Source: Methylicorpusculum oleiharenae (GTDB lineage: Bacteria; Pseudomonadota; Gammaproteobacteria; Methylococcales; Methylomonadaceae). Taken from it: DNA of 64,000 bases. How positions within the stretch are numbered: position 1 is the stretch's first letter; each line of letters starts with the position of its first letter. Location: contig NZ_WUTY02000001.1 of the NCBI RefSeq assembly GCF_009828925.2, positions 496,001 to 560,000 on the forward strand, in the 5' to 3' direction. The position numbers and the translations under genes were made by a program. The notes below the pieces were generated by a model that searched no databases, was not told the origin of the DNA, and was given only the letters and a program-made list of their open reading frames with translations. Positions 26,535 through 35,577 of this stretch are shown here, in pieces.

Positions 26535-27977
26535 ATGTTTTCTCAAGTATTGCCTAAATCCGAAATATCAGCTCGCCAAAACCTGAAATGGCTATTCATT
26601 CTCAGAAATCTGATGATGACCGGCGAAGCTTTACTTATCATTATTTCAGTTCACGGGTTAAATATAAGATTGCCACATGAGCAGCTTTGGCTTGTGATTT
26701 TATCGATAGGGACCGTCAATTTATATACCTGGATGCGTCTCAAGACAGATGACCCTGTCACCGAACTCGAAATATTTTCACAACTTGTTATTGATGTTTT
26801 AGGCATCGCTTCGCTCCTTTATCTGACAGGCGGGGCATCAAACCCTATCATTTGGGTCTTTTTGATGCCGTTAATCATCACGGCTATCATGTTGCCTCAT
26901 AATTATGCCTGGTACATGGTCATTTTAACGACCTCAATGTATACCATCCTGATTGCTTACAACATACCACTACCCTCTATCGAGCCACATATGCCTTCGA
27001 TAGAGCCTGATATAGCCGCACTGGAAATTTACCAGGCCGATATGCAGCATTCGGCTAAAGAGCATTATCAAATACTTCGCAATGCCCATGAACTAAAAGA
27101 CCATCATTATTTTAATCTGCATATTTTTGGCATGTGGTTCGGTTTCGTATTTAGTGCCGGTCTGGTCGCTTTTTTTGTTGTTGAACTTGCAAGGACACTA
27201 AGAGCTCAAGAACGGACGCTGGCTGAAGCCCGGGAAAACGCATTACGAGATGAGCGCGTAGTATCATTGGGCACATTGGCCGCTAGCGCCGCCCATGACA
27301 TCAGTACGCCGCTGGGAACTATTGCAATAGTCGCACATGAATTAGAAAACGAATACCCTATACACCGATTTCCTGACCTCCATCAAAAGACACTGATAAT
27401 GCAGCAACAAGTTAACCGATGCAAAGAAGCACTGTCTGTGATGTCGGCAAGTGCTGGAGAAATGCGCGCAGAGTCCGGACAAATCATGCTGATTGAAGAA
27501 TACATTGACGAAGTCATAAGACAATGGCGCGCGCACAAGCCTGAAATCAAGCTCAGATTATTCGTCAATCCCTGCGTACCCTCGAATGCCAGAATTATTG
27601 CAGAACGCACGTTGACCCACTCGTTGATCAATATTCTCAATAATGCTGCAGAAGCTACCGAAACGGATCTTGGGATTGAGCTCCATGTTTCCTGGGATCT
27701 GGAACATGTCTACATCAAAATTCGAGACTTTGGCGCGGGCGTTCCTGACAACATCCTGGAACTTGCCAGAAAACAACCAGTTACCAGCAGTAAACACGGT
27801 ATGGGTGTAGGACTTTTCCTAACCTGCAGCACAATCAGCCGTATTGGCGGCAAGATTGATTTTTTAAATTTGGAAGCCGGCGGCGCCAGCGTAGAAATAG
27901 TGCTGCCATTGCTTGCTATGAGAGATGATCACTATGAATCAGGAATTGGAGAAACCGCGTCTTTTATTGGTAGATGA
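26535..27977 (+). CDS. regB: RegB/PrrB-like redox sensor histidine kinase
   Basis: Membrane kinase of 480 residues with five or six helices in the first 225. It carries YLTGGASNPIIW near 99, the RegB quinone-site signature (GGxxNP), and an H-box AASAAHDISTPLGTI (phospho-His254). QVNRCKEAL follows with Cys296, matching in place the redox-active cysteine of RegB, 42 residues after the phospho-His. The ATPase domain has LINILNNAAEA, DFGAGV and GMGVGLFL. It senses the quinone pool and redox state in relatives. It overlaps the next gene, its response regulator. One odd point is a duplicated PSIEPHMPSIEP stretch in a periplasmic loop. Confidence 0.85.
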   Translation: MFSQVLPKSEISARQNLKWLFILRNLMMTGEALLIIISVHGLNIRLPHEQLWLVILSIGTVNLYTWMRLKTDDPVTELEIFSQLVIDVLGIASLLYLTGGASNPIIWVFLMPLIITAIMLPHNYAWYMVILTTSMYTILIAYNIPLPSIEPHMPSIEPDIAALEIYQADMQHSAKEHYQILRNAHELKDHHYFNLHIFGMWFGFVFSAGLVAFFVVELARTLRAQERTLAEARENALRDERVVSLGTLAASAAHDISTPLGTIAIVAHELENEYPIHRFPDLHQKTLIMQQQVNRCKEALSVMSASAGEMRAESGQIMLIEEYIDEVIRQWRAHKPEIKLRLFVNPCVPSNARIIAERTLTHSLINILNNAAEATETDLGIELHVSWDLEHVYIKIRDFGAGVPDNILELARKQPVTSSKHGMGVGLFLTCSTISRIGGKIDFLNLEAGGASVEIVLPLLAMRDDHYESGIGETASFIGR

Positions 27978-28479
27978 TGATGAAACGTTTTGCAATGTAC
28001 TTAAAAATGCATTGGAAAAGCGTAATTACGAAGTCATCGTTGCCAATGATGTAGAAAATGGCATCAAAATGGCCGAGATCAGCGAACCCGAATATGCAGT
28101 TATTGACCTGCGTATCGGCTATCAGTCAGGCTTGGAATTGGTAAAAAAACTCATTTCGTTAGACGGCAACACACAAATCGTGATGTTGACTGGCTTTGCC
28201 AGCATAGCCACTGCGGTAGAAGCGATCAAGCTGGGAGCTATCCACTATTTGACCAAACCCGCTAATGCCGATGAAATTGTTAACGCTCTCAACAAAAATG
28301 AGGGCGATACCTCTGTCAGCATTAACGAAAATCCATTATCGGTTAAACGTTTGGAGTGGGAGCATCTGCAAAAAGTACTGATGCAACACGACGGAAACAT
28401 TTCGGCCGCCGCTCGCGCACTGAATATGCACCGTAGAACTTTGCAGAGAAAACTCGAAAAAAGGCCCGTCAGGGAATAA
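27934..28479 (+). CDS. regA: RegA/PrrA-like response regulator
   Basis: Protein of 181 residues from the ATG at 27934 (an in-frame ATG at 27925 is also possible). Receiver domain: LLVDDDETFC, phospho-Asp in AVIDLRIGYQSG, T in MLTGFAS, K in LTKPA. After a linker the C-terminus is a Fis-type helix-turn-helix, GNISAAARALNMHRRTLQRKL, nearly the PrrA/ActR consensus. The start lies 44 bases inside the kinase gene, so they are translated together. In relatives the pair controls respiration, carbon and nitrogen metabolism by redox state. Confidence 0.88.
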   Translation: MNQELEKPRLLLVDDDETFCNVLKNALEKRNYEVIVANDVENGIKMAEISEPEYAVIDLRIGYQSGLELVKKLISLDGNTQIVMLTGFASIATAVEAIKLGAIHYLTKPANADEIVNALNKNEGDTSVSINENPLSVKRLEWEHLQKVLMQHDGNISAAARALNMHRRTLQRKLEKRPVRE

Positions 28480-28565
28480 GAATATCACTGACAGAGTTAT
28501 AAGATGACGGTGCGTCCCTGCACCTTGAGAATTGAAAAACTATTTTGATTTATTAAAGGTTCTAT

Positions 28566-29477
28566 TTAGCTTTTGCCTGTCTTGGACTTAACCCAGGACC
28601 ATGCAGGATATAACAACGTACCCTTAACAAATCCGGTCACTTTTTTAACCAGATGACAAACAACTCCACTCAATTTTGTTTGCTCATCCAATTCCAGTTT
28701 TTTAACCGAAAACAACCTGAGTTTCTCTGCCTGTATGGCTAAACCTTCCACATAAACGTAATTGTAAGCCCACATTTCCGAGAGCGATACAAACCACATG
28801 AAGGCGAAAGAAGCACCCATACCGGTTCCTGCAATAATGACCAGCCACGCAAACATCGGATCCAGCTTGGTCAACCACCACGACAAAATATCGGCAATCA
28901 AAAACGCATAAGGCATTCCTATCGCGATATTTTTAATTCTATTCGGCGCTGTTTCAGAAAAGCTGAAAATCAGCCCCACAAACATAAATATAAAACTGAT
29001 ACCGAACAAATGGATATGTGACACACGAGTCAATGATGAGAAAGTCGCGCCTTCATCCTGCTCCGCCCGGGATTTCAACTGTTTGAAATCGTTATAATTT
29101 GGAACACTCCCTGAATCGGCGTTATGACACATCACGCAGCGTTCCTCGATAATTTTTTTCACACCGCTGGATTCGTACTCATCTTCCTCTGCACCATCAC
29201 GTGTCCATTGAATAATGGTGAATCGCTCTTCTTCAGAAGCATAAGGCTTCATGGAACCATTCAGTTTCGTTTCCAGCACGGTGCCCGACCGGTTGCCGTA
29301 ATAACTGTAAACAATATCGTCAATCGACAATCCGAATTTACCGTCAGCCATGCCATGCGTAAAAAGAATCTGGATCAATGCAAAAAGATAACCTATGCCA
29401 ACGGTTAGAAGATAACCGGAAAACAGAACTTTGATCGGACTGTCCAGATCTTTCAATTGCGCTTTTAATGGATTCAT
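28566..29477 (-). CDS. Membrane-bound protein with one c-type heme site
   Basis: Protein of 303 residues with about five membrane helices (one near 17-37 and the rest after 150). A periplasmic loop of about 110 residues carries one CxxCH site, CVMCH, around residue 113. After the loop, VSHIHLFGISFIFMFVGLIF supplies further histidines inside a helix. No known enzyme domain is recognised; proteins of this build exist in other proteobacteria, at times mislabelled. It is probably a membrane electron-transfer or sensor protein. It is convergent with the RegBA-like genes, which may control it. Confidence 0.65.
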   Translation of the reverse strand: MNPLKAQLKDLDSPIKVLFSGYLLTVGIGYLFALIQILFTHGMADGKFGLSIDDIVYSYYGNRSGTVLETKLNGSMKPYASEEERFTIIQWTRDGAEEDEYESSGVKKIIEERCVMCHNADSGSVPNYNDFKQLKSRAEQDEGATFSSLTRVSHIHLFGISFIFMFVGLIFSFSETAPNRIKNIAIGMPYAFLIADILSWWLTKLDPMFAWLVIIAGTGMGASFAFMWFVSLSEMWAYNYVYVEGLAIQAEKLRLFSVKKLELDEQTKLSGVVCHLVKKVTGFVKGTLLYPAWSWVKSKTGKS

Positions 29478-30164
29478 ATGTTTTTTCCAACTAATTAATA
29501 AACTATTTAAAACTCTTGATCATAAATACCCATTAACCGGCCGCAAGTTCCATGGAAGTGCATTATTTAAACTGCACCTCTGACAACCAAAGTTGCCTCA
29601 CCCAAACTACAACAGACAAGTTATTGTTTTTTATTACTAAAAGCTATTTTTATTCAAGTGACGGTGATTTAAACTCAGAATGCAATGCGGATCAGTCAAG
29701 TTTCAACAAGGCTTAATCATAGACTGTCTGCAATAATCAGGCCTTCAAACCTGAAATCCCAAGCACATAATCTTCTCAACCGCTGTAAGTCAAAACTTCA
29801 AAAATTTTCCATCCCGTTAAACCTGGCTGCTGGTTAAAACGCGCACCCAAGCAGTGCAAACCATGCACCCATGGAGCCTTAAAACTGTGCAGTCATTGGG
29901 AGCCATAATGCTGTTGCTAATCTTTTTAGCGGGTAACTACTCGCCCGCTTTGAATTGAGGGCATGAGCAGATAGATCAACTGGAAAAATGTGTCTAAATG
30001 ATGCGGCCCAAAAACATATGAAACCGTTGAAATGAAAAAGTGCTTGGATCGATTCAGTAGGATAAACAACTAACTCAAAGCCCTGCACTCGGAAATTTAC
30101 GATTTATTTCTTGCCGATATCGCTGGTCTGACTGAAGGTAACAAACACATGAGACCAACACCGA
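29478..30164. other. Intergenic region with a MITE remnant
   Basis: Nearly 690 bases between two minus-strand genes. Apart from a 41-base remnant of the dispersed repeat family at 29933-29973, no gene or structure is recognised. Confidence 0.45.
29933..29973. repeat. Short remnant of the 150-bp MITE-like family
   Basis: Begins GTAACTACTCGCCCGCTTTG and ends TGAGCAGATA, the two ends of the full family (40278, 50671, 56273), with the centre missing. It may be an internal deletion derivative. Confidence 0.6.
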
Positions 30165-30602
30165 TTACACTTTCTTTAATACAACCGGACGAGAAAAGTA
30201 AGGGAAAAAGAAAGAGGCCTGCATTTTATTGATTACCCATAGCGTCAAACCCAAACTCAGCAACGACATACCCGCCACAGTTAAATCCGCTTTGTCATAT
30301 TCGGGCGGAAGTAATTCCTGCACACTCATCCCCACCAATACCATGACCACCAGAGGCGTCAGGTACAAAAGCATGGACGCTCGAATTAAGACACTTTCCT
30401 GAATGCCGATCACCACCTCATCACCCGCTCTTAAATCAATATCGCTATCGACCTCGACAGATCTTTTACGGATCATCTTACTGAGTACCGACGTTGAACA
30501 AGACCCATTTTGCTTACAGCCGCCACACCCGGATGCAGGCTTACTCTCAACCCAGACTTGATGATTTTCGACTTTTGCAACTACAGCTATTTCTTCTATC
30601 AT
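30165..30602 (-). CDS. rseC: RseC/MucC-family (SoxR-reducing system) membrane protein
   Basis: Protein of 145 residues: an N-terminal cytoplasmic part with the cysteine motif SGCGGCKQNGSCS, then LRAGDEVVIGI, and two membrane helices (about 75-97 and 108-127). This is the RseC/MucC family, linked to SoxR reduction and envelope stress. Unusually it is not with rpoE/rseA/rseB; here it stands alone. Confidence 0.88.
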   Translation of the reverse strand: MIEEIAVVAKVENHQVWVESKPASGCGGCKQNGSCSTSVLSKMIRKRSVEVDSDIDLRAGDEVVIGIQESVLIRASMLLYLTPLVVMVLVGMSVQELLPPEYDKADLTVAGMSLLSLGLTLWVINKMQASFFFPYFSRPVVLKKV

Positions 30603-30768
30603 TGCGAATACCCAAGGCTATTATTCGTTAATGCCATATTCTACCCTCACTTTAAGAAATGCTGAAAAATTCCGTCCTGCAAGTTGACGAGAGAACCCTC
30701 AATTCAAAGCGCGCGAGTTGTTACAATGCCACCTTGTAATCAGAACGGTCATCTTTTTTGGTTTTAAG

Positions 30769-31227
30769 CTAATTCAGAAAAATGCGTAACGGGATCATGG
30801 GTGACTTTGCAAAGCCATGGCTTTGATAAAAATTATGGGCTGCAAGACAATCCTGATCTGTTAATAAAGTAATGCGCTTACATCCTTTTTGTCTTGCGGT
30901 TTCAATGACCCGCATCAACAACTGCGAACCGATACTTTGGCCACGATGATCAGGTACAACAATCATATCCTCGAGCAGTCCAACCCGATTACCCAGAGCG
31001 GTCGACACGGTAAACAGCAAACTGACCATACCCACAACCCTCTGGCGCGATCGGGCCACAAATATCAATCCGGATTCAGGATTGTCGATGATCAAGCGTA
31101 AACCTCGTTGTTGCGCATTCCGATCCGGCATGAACTCTTCCTCCTGCAAAAACAAAATCTCCAACAAGCCGCAAAGCGCAGGAACATCACTGGCTAATGC
31201 CGGTGTTATGTCAATGTTTGAACTCAT
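30769..31227 (-). CDS. GNAT-family N-acetyltransferase
   Basis: Protein of 152 residues with the GNAT core: VVGMVSLLFTV (beta strands 3-4), VVPDHRGQSIGSQLL (acetyl-CoA motif A, R/Q-x-x-G-x-G/A variant), and AAHNFYQSHGF. The substrate is unknown. It is followed by no clear operon partner; the next minus-strand gene upstream is the small DUF protein at 31285. Confidence 0.87.
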   Translation of the reverse strand: MSSNIDITPALASDVPALCGLLEILFLQEEEFMPDRNAQQRGLRLIIDNPESGLIFVARSRQRVVGMVSLLFTVSTALGNRVGLLEDMIVVPDHRGQSIGSQLLMRVIETARQKGCKRITLLTDQDCLAAHNFYQSHGFAKSPMIPLRIFLN

Positions 31228-31284
31228 TATTTCGCCTTTAAGTTAAACGCTTGGGGTCAGTCTTCACATTTCGCTAAAATCAGG

Positions 31285-31587
31285 TCAGCCACTTACCGAA
31301 AGGCCTTGTTGATCAAAAACCAGCACCGTCATTTCCTCATCCAAACCGCTAATTTTGGCCTCTTGTAGTTCGCCATTCTCGTGATATCGGTAGCAATGCA
31401 ATAATTCGACTTCGCCATAAACCACTTTCTCACAGCGGATCAGCCGTTCTTTTGCATCGAAATACCCTCGAAAAAAGGTATTACGGTTATCAAGATCGCG
31501 ACCAGATAGCTCATTGACCAATTTCAAAGGTAATTTCATGCCGCTGTAGCTGACAAAGTAACGGCAATCGCTTGTTTCAATAGTCAT
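31285..31587 (-). CDS. Small conserved protein (DUF6156-like)
   Basis: Protein of 100 residues, soluble, with CRYFVSYSGMKLPLKLV, NTFFRGYFD and EKVVYGEVELLH; I believe it matches DUF6156, a family without known function. It sits 57 bases upstream of the GNAT gene on the same strand, so they may be co-transcribed. Confidence 0.6.
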   Translation of the reverse strand: MTIETSDCRYFVSYSGMKLPLKLVNELSGRDLDNRNTFFRGYFDAKERLIRCEKVVYGEVELLHCYRYHENGELQEAKISGLDEEMTVLVFDQQGLSVSG

Positions 31588-31839
31588 GTTATCCCGGTTG
31601 TATTAATTAAATACCGGTAGTTCAGCAAGGTTTGTGCCTAGAAGAATAAACGCTTGAGGCTCTATGTTGGACGCAGACTGATCGTTTCACTATGTCACAA
31701 TTCGCTCTTTTGCTTCGCTCACTTGTTGGCTTTGCAACAATTCACCTTAAGCAGGTCCCCGCATTACCTGAATAGATCAAGGCTCGGCTCATGGCGCCGA
31801 TTTTGCTCGGTATTGGGAATTTAAACTTCTCAAGCATTT

Positions 31840-33125
31840 ATGAAACTGCAGATAGAAAAACATCATCTTGAATTGCTGCTAGCCATCCATCCCCGATTAG
31901 CAAACTTGAACGAACAGTTACGCTTCGGTAACAAGGTACAGGTGTTATTCGATCAACTCAGCGCTGCTGAATTATCCAGTTTGGCTGAGATTTATCACCA
32001 AGCTGGCGGGGCTTTTCATCAACAGGCTGCACTCCTGTCTACGTTACAAAAAGTCTTGATGAATAACAGCCCACGCTATCACGCGGATCAGTTGGAAATG
32101 CTGCTACCGGATATCGCCCGTTATTTGCTGGACGATGCAATTCGAGGCTGGATGTTTCAGGTCCTGAGGTCTGGCAGAACCTTGGCTTATTTGATAACCC
32201 GCATTGATTACACCCCGCCGGGAGAGGAAGAAGCCGGACGTATCCTGATAGAACTGAAAGCCAACAGCAAGGGAAAAATAAGCATTGAATCACTGATCAT
32301 CCGCAGCAAGGACCTGACTGAAAAAACCATCGCCGAAATTTTCATCAGCAAAGGTTACCTCAAAGAGACGTCGGAATTGATGGCCAGTTATGACGAAGCG
32401 GCCGAACGCTATTTTGACTGGCGCGCACGTTACGGCGAGCAATTTTCCGGCTGGGGAACCGGGCTTTATGCGGACGACCCTTCCGCCAGCCACCGCAATA
32501 ACGATTGGACCCGCAAAAATACCGTGGTTTTATCCTCTGCGGGCGGCGCTTGCAGATTGGTCAATGATGAAAACATCCTCAACGAACGCGCCTTGAGCCT
32601 GGATGCATCAGGCGACATACTCGGCAAATACCTGCGCAAAGCCGGTAAAAGCATGCGTTATGACAGCAAAGCAGAACAAGCTGTGGAAGCTTTCAAGGAT
32701 GAAATCCCTGCTGGACAGTTTACTGAATTGCCGATTCACGGCTATATCCTGATGTTTCATCTGGAACTACATCATCATGTTTGGGTGCATGTCGACGATA
32801 TCCAGCCTTATCTCTATCAGCCGGAACTGAAGCAGAAACTGATTCTGCCCCAGGAACAAACGGACTTGATCGATATTTTGACCGCCGAAATGGACATGCT
32901 GATGGACGATATCGTTGCCGGAAAATCCGGAGGCACCACTGTATTGTGCGCAGGACCAGCTGGTGTTGGAAAAACCCTGACTGCGGAGGTGTACTCGGAG
33001 ATAATCAAACGCCCCCTGTACCGGGTCCATTCCGGACAATTGGGGTTGAACGTTGCTGAGATGGAGAAAACGCTGAAGGATATTCTGATCCGTGCCCAGC
33101 GCTGGGGTGCAGTCATGCTGATCGA
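31840..33125 (+). pseudogene. AAA ATPase gene, 5' part (interrupted by IS)
   Basis: First 428 or so codons of an ATPase gene. The N-terminal 300 residues form an unrecognised helical region. A AAA core follows with Walker A GPAGVGKT at about residue 372 and the beginning of Walker B, VMLID. Here the IS3-family element enters: the next bases belong to the IS, and the frame runs on for 10 codons to a stop at 33156. Joining 33125 to 34776 through one copy of the duplicated tcga restores VMLIDEADVYI exactly. The intact protein would be about 573 residues. No active ATPase can be made from either part. Confidence 0.9.
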
Positions 33126-33150
33126 CCCTCTGTGTCAGGATAGTTGTCGC
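33126..33150 (+). repeat. Left terminal inverted repeat of the IS
   Basis: Ends in TAGTTGTCGC and pairs with 34747-34771 at 17 of 25 positions. Confidence 0.8.
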
Positions 33151-33175
33151 CTCTAAAATTTTATAGAGGTACAAA

Positions 33176-33670
33176 ATGCAAACCCGTTATAGTGAAGAAT
33201 TTAAACAGCAAGCCCTGAGTAAAGTATTGCAACGCGGTGATAAAAGCATTCAATCGATTGCCGATGAATTGACTATCAGTGTGTTTACTCTGAAAGGCTG
33301 GCTTAAACAGACACGATCCAAATCAACAACAAACACTATGAAACAACAACGTCCTAAAGACTGGACTCGGAAACAACGGTTTGAAGCCTTGCTAGTCAGC
33401 GCGAGCTTGGAAGGTGAAGCACTCAACGCCTTCTGCCGTGAACGAGGTTTGTTTACCCATCACCTGCAAACGTGGCAACAAGACTTTATTAAACCTCTTG
33501 AGGTCACCGAACCCAGCCAAGTCTCAAGGAAAGCCTTGAAACCCTTGGAGAACGAGATTGCACAACTGAAGAAAGACCTGCAACGCAAGGAGAAAGCCTT
33601 GGCAGAAGCCGCCGCTTTGTTGATCCTTCAAAAAAAGTGCCACGCGTTCTGGGAGGAAAAGGCGCCATGA
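33176..33670 (+). CDS. IS3-family transposase OrfA
   Basis: Protein of 164 residues with an N-terminal helix-turn-helix (YSEEFKQQALSKVLQRG, then SIQSIADELTISVFTLKGWL), as in IS3-type OrfA, a second DNA-binding-like segment (about 60-105), and a coiled coil (LENEIAQLKKDLQRKEKALAEA). It binds the IS ends. Near its 3' end lies a canonical A AAA AAG slippery heptamer (33631-33637) that would join it to OrfB by a -1 frameshift. Confidence 0.92.
   Translation: MQTRYSEEFKQQALSKVLQRGDKSIQSIADELTISVFTLKGWLKQTRSKSTTNTMKQQRPKDWTRKQRFEALLVSASLEGEALNAFCRERGLFTHHLQTWQQDFIKPLEVTEPSQVSRKALKPLENEIAQLKKDLQRKEKALAEAAALLILQKKCHAFWEEKAP
33631..33637 (+). promoter_or_regulatory. Programmed -1 frameshift heptamer (A6G)
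   Basis: In the orfA frame the codons are CAA AAA AAG, so the heptamer A-AAA-AAG is correctly phased. Slippage enters the orfB frame, which is open from 33637 onward before the orfB ATG at 33667. Confidence 0.75.
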
Positions 33671-34734
33671 TCCCTCTTGCAGAACGCACCCATTTACTCA
33701 CCTTATTTAACGAAGCGTTTGATCACGGAGCCCGTAAAGCCAAAGCTGCCGAGGTGATGGGCCTACCGCTGCGCACGTTACAACGTTGGCAACGTCCCGA
33801 AGCCGTGCCGGTTGACGGTCGCACGCGCCGTCAACACGTGCCTTGTAATCGTTTGAGTGACGAAGAACGCGCTCAGGTATTAGCCCTAGCCAACAGCGAT
33901 GAGTTCAAAGACAAAACACCGCATCAGATCGTGCCGATGTTGGCCGAACGCGGTGAATATTATGCGTCGGAGTCGACGATTTACCGCATTTTTCGCGAGG
34001 CGAAACAAGTCAAACACCGTCATGCCTGCCGTCCATCGGTCGAGCGTAGTAAGCCGAAAGCCCTCACCGCGACGGCACCGAAACAACTGGTGAGTTGGGA
34101 TATCACCTATTTGACCAGCCTCGTCAAAGGCCAGTTTTTCTATCTGTATCTGTTCATGGATATCTTCAGTCGCAAGATTGTCGGCTGGCAAGTTTATGAA
34201 CAAGAAAACAGCGAACTGGCGGCCGATCTGATCACGGATCTCTGCCAACGAGAAGGGATTCCACCGCACCAGTTGGTGTTACATTCCGACAACGGCAGCC
34301 CGATGAAAGGGGCAACGCTGTTGGCAACCTTGCAGCAGCTTGGCGTCACACCCTCGCGGAGTCGCCCGGCGGTGAGTAATGACAACCCGTATTCCGAGTC
34401 GTTGTTCAAAACCCTAAAATACGACGCCCAGTATCCGACCCAACCGTTTGCCTCGGTCACCGCCGCCAGGGACTGGGTAACCGACTTTGTCGACTGGTAC
34501 AACCATGAGCATCGGCACAGCGGCATTCAATTTGTAACGCCTGAGCAACGTCACACGGGTGAAGACCGGGCGATCCTGAGGCAACGCCAAGCTGTTTATG
34601 AGGCCGCTAAGGCCAAAAAACCGGAGCGCTGGAGTCGAAATATCCGAAACTGGGAATGGCAGGCAGAAGTCTGTTTAAATCCCGATAAACCGAGCGATAG
34701 TGCGGTAAAAAATACCGACACTACCGTTCATTAA
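33667..34734 (+). CDS. IS3-family transposase OrfB (DDE integrase core)
   Basis: Protein of 355 residues. N-terminal helix-turn-helix (KAAEVMGLPLRTLQRWQRP), then HTH_21-like ESTIYRIFREA and an rve domain with catalytic Asp in VSWDITYLTS, Asp in LHSDNGSPMKG and Glu in NDNPYSESLFKTLKY. The ATG overlaps the orfA stop (ATGA), so OrfB can also be made alone by coupling. Catalyses strand transfer of the IS. Confidence 0.93.
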   Translation: MIPLAERTHLLTLFNEAFDHGARKAKAAEVMGLPLRTLQRWQRPEAVPVDGRTRRQHVPCNRLSDEERAQVLALANSDEFKDKTPHQIVPMLAERGEYYASESTIYRIFREAKQVKHRHACRPSVERSKPKALTATAPKQLVSWDITYLTSLVKGQFFYLYLFMDIFSRKIVGWQVYEQENSELAADLITDLCQREGIPPHQLVLHSDNGSPMKGATLLATLQQLGVTPSRSRPAVSNDNPYSESLFKTLKYDAQYPTQPFASVTAARDWVTDFVDWYNHEHRHSGIQFVTPEQRHTGEDRAILRQRQAVYEAAKAKKPERWSRNIRNWEWQAEVCLNPDKPSDSAVKNTDTTVH

Positions 34735-34746
34735 TTTTCAACTCAT

Positions 34747-34771
34747 GCGACAACTACGTTGACATTTACCG
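34747..34771 (+). repeat. Right terminal inverted repeat of the IS
   Basis: Reverse complement matches the left end at 17 of 25 positions, including GCGACAACTA. The second target copy tcga follows at 34772. Confidence 0.8.
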
Positions 34772-35211
34772 TCGATGAGGCAGATGTCTACATCAAGCGG
34801 CGCAATGACAATTTAGCTTCAAACGCGGTAGTCGGCGTATTTTTGCGGGTTCTGGAATATTTCAACGGCTTGCTGTTTCTCACGACAAACCGGGTCGATG
34901 ACATCGACGAAGCCATCATTTCCCGCTGCATTGCGATGATTCGCTATCACGCCCCCAATAACGCCGATCGCAGGAAAATCTGGCGGGTCATGACTGCGCA
35001 ATTTTCTTTACCCTTAAATGATGATTTGATTGCCGAACTGTCAGATCTTTTTCCCGGCGCGACCGGACGCGATATCAAAGGATTGACTAAACTGGTCGCC
35101 AAATTCTGTCAACAGAAACAGTTAACGCCGAATTTGGAGGTATTCAAACGCTGTTCGGTGTTCCGAGGCCTGGAAATAGTGGAAATAGCAGAAAGCAACA
35201 ACTACACCTAA
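34772..35211 (+). pseudogene. AAA ATPase gene, 3' part
   Basis: The remaining 145 or so codons. They begin in Walker B (DEADVYI) and continue with GLLFLTTNRVDDIDEAIISRC (sensor 1 and arginine finger region) and FPGATGRDIKGLTKL (sensor 2), the normal order of an AAA domain. A TTG inside the IS end (34759) keeps the frame open, but a separate product would lack Walker A. Confidence 0.9.
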
Positions 35212-35577
35212 TCTTATCGAAAAAATGTCTACCTTCTGGACGGTGTGGTGTGTGTTTGACGAGAATCTCAGCCGCGTGGATAGTGCCGCCAAGCCCCCAT
35301 GATCGACACATCCCTCACCTTTGACACAGTCGAATGTTTTTTCAGTATGAAAAGAGACATCAGAGGTTTATTCAGATCCCGTCATGACATTGAAACTTCA
35401 CCCCCTAAAACACATTGTTGCAACTACAACAATATCAGCCGATTTAGAGGAAAAATGACAGTTTTCATCCTGTTGACCTTGCTTTTAATTAATTGATTTA
35501 AATAATAAAAACCACATTAAGGTGACTTGGTAACGATTTTGCTTATCTGTGTGTACTTATTAATCACGGAGTAATTC
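35212..35577. other. Intergenic region before the Nif11-like gene
   Basis: 366 bases, no recognised gene; a 65-codon frame at 35299 has no coding features. The last 80 bases are AT-rich and probably contain the promoter of the Nif11-like gene, whose ribosome site is CGGAGT. Confidence 0.45.

Larger units (their letters stand above)
33126..34771 (+). mobile_element. IS3-family insertion sequence (1646 bp)
   Basis: Inserted in the AAA gene with a 4-bp target duplication, tcga (33122-33125 and 34772-34775). The two 25-bp ends align without gaps, 17 of 25 positions equal, with the shared core TAGTTGTCGC. It holds two overlapping plus-strand genes, orfA and orfB (DDE), plus an A6G slippery site. 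All genes look intact and the insertion is precise, so it is probably recent. Confidence 0.9.

Noticed and set aside
35299-35496. 65-codon open frame before the Nif11-like gene
   Set aside because: No ribosome site or domain; probably chance.
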